Assembly: GCA_047638695.1 (NCBI GenBank)
Contig: JBLINY010000078.1
Span: forward strand, 1 to 21,510
DNA length: 21,510 nucleotides
Origin: JAHECQ01 sp047638695
Lineage (GTDB): Bacteria > Actinomycetota > Acidimicrobiia > Acidimicrobiales > SZUA-35
Direction of reading: 5' to 3'
The notes under the pieces were generated by a model, which was not told the DNA's origin, searched no databases, and saw only the letters and a program-made list of their open reading frames with translations. Below, piece by piece: positions 17,288 through 21,510 of this stretch; the stretch's first letter is position 1; the number at the start of each line of letters is the position of its first letter. Both the position numbers and the translations under genes were made by a program.

Positions 17288-18039
17288 GTCTGACCACCGC
17301 CCCAGACATTGAGCTTTTCGCCCGTGACATAGGCCGCTTTGTCCGAGGCGAAGAACCTCACGGCGTTGGCGATGTCTTCGGGCTGACAGACCCGCCCGAA
17401 TGGCATGGCGTCGTCAAGCGAGTGGATGTCTTCGATACCGGCGGCTCCCTTCACCAATCGTTGACCCATGTCGGTGTCGACCAGGCCGGGAGCCACGATG
17501 TTGACCCGAATGCCGTTCTCTCGCTCTTCCTTCGCCAGCGTGAGGGCCAGCGACTCGAGCGCCGCTTTCCCCATGCTGTAGGGCGCACCATTCGCACCGT
17601 GGCTGAGTGTCGCTACCGACGAGATCACAACGATGTCGGCCCGATCGTGGGTGCGAAGATGAGGGACCGCTACCGAACACAGATGATGCGGACCAAGGGC
17701 ATGGGTTGCCATCACCCGTTGGAGTTCTGACGCTTCAGTGTTCACCACGGTCTGACCGCGACTGGCAATGCCGCCGTTGCTGACGAGTAGTTGAAAGGCA
17801 CCGAAGCGTTCGACTACTTCGGCGACGTTTCGGGCGTTGTCCTCGGGGACCGATACATCACCCTGAATAGCGATGGCGGCCCGGCCCAAGGCCTGGATCT
17901 CTGCCACGGTCTCGTTGGCGGCATCGGCGTTCTTTCGATACGTGATGGCGACGTCTATGCCGTCCTCGGCCAGCCCGATGGCAATACCGCGGCCGATGCC
18001 GCGCCCCCCGCCAGTTACCAACGCCACCCGTTCTGCCAT
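17278..18039 (-). CDS. SDR-family oxidoreductase with altered NNAG and tetrad Asn
   Basis: A 253-residue short-chain dehydrogenase with TGGGRGIG (residues 9-16) for NAD(P) binding, D61-V62 contacting adenine, and catalytic S141, Y154 and K158 (YSMGK). Two normally conserved positions differ. NNAG is SNGG (87-90), and the tetrad Asn before the YxxxK helix is H113 (MATHALGPHH). The protein ends GGGQTWR. It resembles 3-oxoacyl-ACP reductases (FabG-like), but the changes make the substrate uncertain. ATG at 18039 is preferred over the adjacent TTG at 18042. It is the first gene of a three-gene minus-strand operon and overlaps the PatB-like gene by ten bases. Confidence 0.9.
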   Translation of the reverse strand: MAERVALVTGGGRGIGRGIAIGLAEDGIDVAITYRKNADAANETVAEIQALGRAAIAIQGDVSVPEDNARNVAEVVERFGAFQLLVSNGGIASRGQTVVNTEASELQRVMATHALGPHHLCSVAVPHLRTHDRADIVVISSVATLSHGANGAPYSMGKAALESLALTLAKEERENGIRVNIVAPGLVDTDMGQRLVKGAAGIEDIHSLDDAMPFGRVCQPEDIANAVRFFASDKAAYVTGEKLNVWGGGQTWR

Positions 18040-18250
18040 CAAGCACTCCCAGTTCTGTGTCGTAGCGGTGCTGTCTTCTCCAGCGATGCCGTCATCACCA
18101 CTCTTAGTCGACCGCCGAGATCCGAGCCATCTTCAGTCGATGAGAATGGCAGCGATGAGAATGGCAAGAACGTCGAAATGACCTTTGCCCCTGGCGCCAT
18201 GCCCGACTTTGGAACACGATGGTGCGAAACAAGAACCTGGAGCGATCGAT
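18040..18250. other. 211-bp divergent intergenic region with 15-bp tandem repeat
   Basis: This gap separates the divergent SDR and GNAT-CBS starts and should hold two promoters. The clearest structure is CGATGAGAATGGCA at 18138-18151, repeated at 18153-18166 with a 15-base period. No strong -10/-35 pair or terminator is visible. An open frame runs through it to 18185, but its translation lacks similarity to the conserved GNAT N-terminus. Confidence 0.6.
18138..18166. repeat. two-copy 14-bp tandem repeat
   Basis: Two identical copies of CGATGAGAATGGCA (18138-18151 and 18153-18166) lie 15 bases apart, start to start, about 85-113 bases upstream of the GNAT-CBS start. A looser GAAATG follows. 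They may be tandem binding sites or a replication-slippage duplication. Confidence 0.7.
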
Positions 18251-19165
18251 ATGACATCGAGTCCATTGGTAGTTGCCTTCGACGCAGCGAACGTGATCGT
18301 CACCGAAAGCCGGCCGGGAGAGGTGCTGGCGGCGTTGCATCAGTCGGCTGAAGCCGATAGCGAGTATCTCTTCGCCGCCAGGGATGCGAGCCCTGATGAC
18401 CTGATTCTGGTGGCATGGTCGGGAGATACCGCTCTGGGATACATAGCGACCACCGACTTGCGAGACGATGGCATGTTGCTGTGGGAGCATCTCGTCGTCC
18501 CTTCCCATCGCACCCGAGGCCTTGGCCGACGTTTGCTCTTCGAAGCGGCCAGACGAGCCGTCGCCACGGCGGTGATCGAGATCGATCCGCTGGGCCAACT
18601 CGACCTCGAACGGGTCGGCGACTACTACCGACACTTTGGCTTCCACCACAATCTCGGGGTAGACCGGCTGAGCGCCACGGCCGGCGACGTCGTCCGAAGC
18701 ATCGCCCGCAATCACCGCACGGTCGAGTCCCGAACAACGGTGGGTGAGTTGCTCAAGAAGAAGCCGGCAGGCGTCTTCACCGTGCGGCCCGACCAGACCG
18801 TACGCGACGCCATTGGTGTCTTGAACACGCAACGGATCGGTGCCGTTGTTGTAACGGCCGACGGCACACACATCAGCGGAATTCTGTCAGAGCGCGACGT
18901 CCTCTTTGCTCTCGCTGAGGGCGACCACGAGCTACTCGACCGCACCGTTGATGCCCTCGACACGACCGACGTCGTCACCTGCACCACCGGCGATCCGATT
19001 GGGGCAGCCATGGACCTGATGACCCGCCGACGTATCCGTCACCTCCCCATTACCGACGAAGGCCGTCTTGTGGGGCTCATCAGCCCTGGCGACGTTGTTA
19101 AATTTCGATTGGATGCAGTCGAGGCAGCAGCCTACCTCGACCAAGCTGGCTTCTTCGACGATTAG
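18251..19165 (+). CDS. GNAT acetyltransferase-like domain fused to a CBS-domain pair
   Basis: The 304-residue chain joins two modules. Residues 1-about 145 are a GNAT N-acetyltransferase fold: LGYIATTDL, then HLVVPSHRTRGLGRRLLFEAA with the acetyl-CoA-binding RxxGxG at 87-92, and YYRHFGFHHN. Residues about 163-304 are two CBS motifs: VGELLKKKPAGVFTVRP through ISGILSERDVLFALAEG, then VVTCTTGDPIGAAMDLMTRRR through LVGLISPGDVVKFRL. CBS pairs bind adenine nucleotides or related ligands and often control an attached domain, so ligand-gated acetylation is a natural inference but is not shown. The ATG at 18251 follows CTGGAGCG; an upstream in-frame start at 18185 adds residues unlike a GNAT N-terminus. 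The target of acetylation is unknown. A 566-base largely non-coding region follows. Confidence 0.85.
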   Translation: MTSSPLVVAFDAANVIVTESRPGEVLAALHQSAEADSEYLFAARDASPDDLILVAWSGDTALGYIATTDLRDDGMLLWEHLVVPSHRTRGLGRRLLFEAARRAVATAVIEIDPLGQLDLERVGDYYRHFGFHHNLGVDRLSATAGDVVRSIARNHRTVESRTTVGELLKKKPAGVFTVRPDQTVRDAIGVLNTQRIGAVVVTADGTHISGILSERDVLFALAEGDHELLDRTVDALDTTDVVTCTTGDPIGAAMDLMTRRRIRHLPITDEGRLVGLISPGDVVKFRLDAVEAAAYLDQAGFFDD

Positions 19166-19180
19166 GCAAGTCTCCTCAGC

Positions 19181-19216
19181 CAACCCCTGGACAGACTCAA
19201 CAGTCAACCCCTGGAC
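19181..19216. repeat. 12-bp direct repeat, 24-bp spacing
   Basis: CAACCCCTGGAC occurs at 19181-19192 and 19205-19216, 24 bases apart, starting 15 bases after the GNAT-CBS stop codon. The copies are identical. The role is unknown. Confidence 0.7.
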
Positions 19217-19337
19217 GGGCCATGCCGGCCCCAACCGGATCGTCATCCTCACCACTCGGGTCGACAGCCGACGTTCACCTGCGCCGCAGCGAACGGAACT
19301 CTGACCTGGGAAGACGCGGCAACGAATACATCCGACG

Positions 19338-19362
19338 TCGCTGCCGCCATGGACGGCAGCGA
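19338..19362. other. perfect 9-bp stem hairpin
   Basis: TCGCTGCCG (19338-19346) pairs exactly with CGGCAGCGA (19354-19362) around a seven-base loop CCATGGA. It is GC-rich and should fold stably in RNA. There is no following T-run, so it is not a classical intrinsic terminator. It is the first of several dyads, followed by GAGCTAGCTC at 19363-19372, ACCGGCC-TT-GGCCGGT at 19392-19407 and TCGATATCGA at 19416-19425. Confidence 0.55.
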
Positions 19363-19731
19363 GAGCTAGCTCGGCGGATACACAACAACCCACCGGCCTT
19401 GGCCGGTTGGTCAGCTCGATATCGAACGACATCTGCCGACCGGGCCGGTGAGAGTTAGACCTGCCCCGTTTACAGCCGCATTTCGTCCTGACCTACCGTC
19501 ATTCGAACCGAAACATCTAGGGTAAGCGCTCGTGCACTCGCCCCTCGCTCCGCACCGTCGGATCTTCCCTCTTCATCGTATTTTGCATCGAGGCCTGATC
19601 GTCGTTTCGATCGGCTCACTCATTTACGCGCCACTCGGTCGAACGTCGGCAGCCCGCCGGCGGGGTGGACAAAACCAGTCCGGAGACACAGGCGTTGGCG
19701 CGTGGTCGGTTTCGGTTGGGGTAGCAACTTG

Positions 19732-21300
19732 GTGATAGGAACGCGAATACCAACGGTTGGCGGGGTTGAGGACCTGTTCACCGAGTACACAGTGGTGCGT
19801 GAGCGGGCCCGCCAGGAACGATCTCGCTCCGATCACGCTCCTGAGGTGTTGGCCATGATCCGCGAGGATGTTGGCCAAGTACTGTCTGACATGCTCGGCA
19901 CGACAGAGTTCGAGTCGGCGGGATATTCCCGTGAGCGAGTCGAGTCGAAGCTTCTTATCTTGGTCTCGTTGCTACGGGATCGATTTCCGGAGTTCGTGTC
20001 GCCTGACGAACTAGAGGCAACCGAGCGTTTCGTAGAGATGGCCTTTGGTTGCTACGAGCACGGTCTCGAGGCTGAGGTCGGAGACAGCTCTGTGTTTCTC
20101 GTCTCTATGCGTATGTCAACGGCAACCCCGGAGTACCAAGACGAACTTGTCCCGCTGGTCCCAGCAATGCACTACGTGCCGGGACATCTGAGATCGCTGA
20201 TGGTGATGGGCGTTCCGCCCTACATCATTGACTCATACACCGTCGCAGGTGGCCTCCCCGGTTACCTCGTGTGCTGTCCTGTTTATGGCGAGCAAGGGCT
20301 AAGTCGTACCCGGAATGAGTTCATTCGGTCTGCCAGGGGCGACGCGCAACGAGCGGTCGATTTCGCGACACAGCGTTTAGGCGCTCGACTGATTGGTTTG
20401 GGTGGAGTGCTCCCATCCCTCACTCGATATGGACAAACCGTCCAGGCACCAAACGCCGTAATCACGACCGGTCATGCGGGGACAATTTCGTTGGTGGGCT
20501 CGCACGTAGAGCTAGCGATCAAGGCAAGACCTGACGACGAACAAGCCAGCACTATTGGGGTGCTCGGCCTCGGCTCGATTGGCCAGTCCATAGCCAAAAA
20601 TCTCGCCGCACGGTACGGCAATTCTGGCCATCGGCTGCTCGTCTACGATGTCGACGAGCGTTCAACTCAGCGGGTGTTGTCTGCATTAGGCACACCGACA
20701 GGTTCAGTTAACAAAGCTGCTTCGGCAGTCGATCTGATCGCCCAGTCTGACATCGTGGTATCGGCGATCACAACCAGGATCGACCTGGCCAAGGAGATGT
20801 TGCCGGGGTCAACGAACAACAAACCCCTAGCAGGAAAGGTCATCATCGATGACAGCCAGCCCTTCGCGTTCATCCCCCGACAGGTCGCAGACCTTGGGGG
20901 CCAGCTCACCTGGGTAGTAGCTCGTGCCGGCTCGAACATACAACGCTCTTGGTATGACTATGCGTCCATGGCAGACCCGCACTCAGACTTATTCGGGTGT
21001 GAGGCCGAGCTCGCGGTGATCGCTGCTGAGTATGGCAGACGAATCAATGACGGCGCCGATCCCGATGTTGCACTCAAACTGGTCGAGCAGTACGCGGTCC
21101 GCCAGGCAGCAGATCCCAAACATGTTGAGGCCATCTCTTTGCTGTTCCAGCGATACGGCATATCAGTCGCCCCATACCAAACGTTCGCGGCAAGCGAATG
21201 GACCGATCAAGCTGATCATGTGGTCGACCTGAGGAAACCTGAGGACGACCAGATCGACGGACCGACCTCGGCAACCAGCCAAGTCTCGCCTGGAGCATGA
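19732..21300 (+). CDS. acyl-ACP reductase (AAR)-like NAD(P)-dependent protein with N-terminal extension
   Basis: The 522-residue product resembles cyanobacterial long-chain acyl-ACP reductase by eye. Matching blocks are LIGLGGVLPSL (GLGG at 222-225, compare ALGGFTSI), ITTGHAGT (TTG from 245, compare FTTGNTHT), the Rossmann VLGLGSIGQSIAKNL (GLGSIG at 279-284), KVIIDDSQP (compare VLIDGGYP) and LFGCEAELAV with C423 (compare MFACFAEAML, which holds the catalytic Cys in AAR). AAR reduces acyl-ACP to aldehyde. About 110 N-terminal helical residues have no AAR counterpart. GTG at 19732 follows GGGG by ten bases; GTG at 19702 is an alternative. The gene has three TTA codons (20377, 20686, 20989) and more mixed third positions than its neighbours, which may mean transfer. 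No aldehyde-deformylating oxygenase lies in the window. Glutamyl-tRNA-reductase-like Rossmann proteins are the alternative. Confidence 0.7.
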   Translation: MIGTRIPTVGGVEDLFTEYTVVRERARQERSRSDHAPEVLAMIREDVGQVLSDMLGTTEFESAGYSRERVESKLLILVSLLRDRFPEFVSPDELEATERFVEMAFGCYEHGLEAEVGDSSVFLVSMRMSTATPEYQDELVPLVPAMHYVPGHLRSLMVMGVPPYIIDSYTVAGGLPGYLVCCPVYGEQGLSRTRNEFIRSARGDAQRAVDFATQRLGARLIGLGGVLPSLTRYGQTVQAPNAVITTGHAGTISLVGSHVELAIKARPDDEQASTIGVLGLGSIGQSIAKNLAARYGNSGHRLLVYDVDERSTQRVLSALGTPTGSVNKAASAVDLIAQSDIVVSAITTRIDLAKEMLPGSTNNKPLAGKVIIDDSQPFAFIPRQVADLGGQLTWVVARAGSNIQRSWYDYASMADPHSDLFGCEAELAVIAAEYGRRINDGADPDVALKLVEQYAVRQAADPKHVEAISLLFQRYGISVAPYQTFAASEWTDQADHVVDLRKPEDDQIDGPTSATSQVSPGA

Positions 21301-21385
21301 ACCCTCAAGCCCTCCGGACTGTATTTTCCCGAGCCAGGACGCTGCGATTGTCTGAACAACCAACGACAAGGTAACCGTCCTCACC

Positions 21386-21510
21386 CTAAGCCTCGATCCA
21401 CCGATCAACTTCTGAAGGTCGGGGCTGCGGGTGCCTGTGAGGGTCTGGTGGCGGACGGTCTGGCTGGATCGGTGGTCGGGTCGCGTTGAAGTAGTCGTGG
21501 CGTAGTGGGC
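21386..21510 (-). CDS. possible 3' end of a minus-strand gene running off the window
   Basis: On the minus strand a frame is open from the right edge to TAG at 21386-21388, giving about 40 residues that read HDYFNATRPPIQPDRPPPD and end EVDRWIEA. The proline-rich tail ending in an amphipathic segment looks more protein-like than the other frames, but the fragment is short and matches no family I recognise. If real, it converges on the AAR-like gene with an 85-base gap (21301-21385) in which I see no clear terminator. Confidence 0.35.
   Translation of the reverse strand, partial: PLRHDYFNATRPPIQPDRPPPDPHRHPQPRPSEVDRWIEA

Larger units (their letters stand above)
19166..19731. other. long non-coding region with direct repeats and dyad cluster
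   Basis: No convincing gene is present in this stretch, the longest gap in the window. It opens with a 12-bp direct repeat, and between 19338 and 19425 it has four closely spaced dyads. A perfect 12-bp palindrome, CCCGCCGGCGGG, lies at 19653-19664. A short frame ending near 19369 reads plausibly as a protein tail (GTLTWEDAATNTSDVAAAMD), but has no credible start, so decayed coding sequence is possible. Any promoter for the gene at 19732 must lie here; I see no strong match. Confidence 0.6.

Noticed and set aside
17791..18351. 186-codon plus-strand frame across the SDR and divergent gap
   Set aside because: It overlaps a well-supported minus-strand SDR and the GNAT-CBS start in another frame.
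19222..19458. 78-codon plus-strand frame in the long gap
   Set aside because: It is Arg-rich, runs through the dyad cluster and lacks an RBS or family features.
19653..19664. 12-bp palindrome CCCGCCGGCGGG as a terminator or operator
   Set aside because: It has no loop, no T-run and is a common GC-rich word; kept only as part of the gap description.
19532..19735. 67-codon plus-strand frame with a hydrophobic stretch
   Set aside because: It starts at GTG without a ribosome-binding site, overlaps the next gene's start and resembles nothing known.

Overview
The window reads as chromosomal DNA from a high-GC (about 60% by eye) actinobacterium. The gene content fits a free-living member of the Acidimicrobiia or a related group, but this is inference: there is no rRNA or other phylogenetic marker here. 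Supporting signs are the MptB-like mannosyltransferase, the SCPx-type thiolase with an HMG-CoA-synthase/DUF35 partner, the luciferase-like oxidoreductase, the stand-alone MaoC and SDR enzymes, frequent GTG starts and very tight packing. I see no rRNA, tRNA, CRISPR array, insertion sequence or phage gene.

Layout. 1-2479: 3' end of an M15-type peptidase, a double-hotdog MaoC-like dehydratase, a small HNH-like Cys/His protein on the minus strand, and a PaiB-family FMN-binding protein. 2528-6285: an SDR, a HAD phosphatase (minus), a CoA-acylating methylmalonate-semialdehyde dehydrogenase and a secreted trypsin-like lipoprotein. 6295-9799: a minus-strand block with the SCPx-type thiolase, an HMG-CoA-synthase-like/DUF35 fusion and an NfuA-type iron-sulfur carrier. 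9925-14250: an LLM-class flavin oxidoreductase overlapping a GT87-like membrane glycosyltransferase, which runs into a convergent fusion of a GT-C mannosyltransferase and a polyprenol-phosphate-mannose-synthase-like GT2. 14352-18039: an Ldh_2-type dehydrogenase facing a three-gene minus-strand operon (SDR, PatB/MalY-type C-S lyase, alpha/beta hydrolase). 18251-19165: a GNAT-CBS fusion. 19166-19731: the only long non-coding stretch, rich in dyads and short repeats. 19732-21300: a protein resembling cyanobacterial acyl-ACP reductase with a long N-terminal extension. The right edge may hold the 3' end of another minus-strand gene.

How the genes work together. Several enzymes (MaoC, SDRs, MMSDH, thiolase with HMGCS/DUF35) handle acyl-CoA or carbonyl intermediates, consistent with breakdown of branched-chain amino acids, lipids or steroid-like compounds. 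Two adjacent glycosyltransferase genes suggest lipoglycan or other mannoside assembly at the membrane. The points most worth a second look are the HMGCS/DUF35 fusion, which appears to have lost both its catalytic triad and all four zinc-ribbon cysteines; the one-chain mannosyl-donor synthase plus mannosyltransferase; the acyl-ACP-reductase-like protein outside cyanobacteria; and the GNAT-CBS sensor-like fusion. All homology calls come from recognising motifs by eye; no database search was run.
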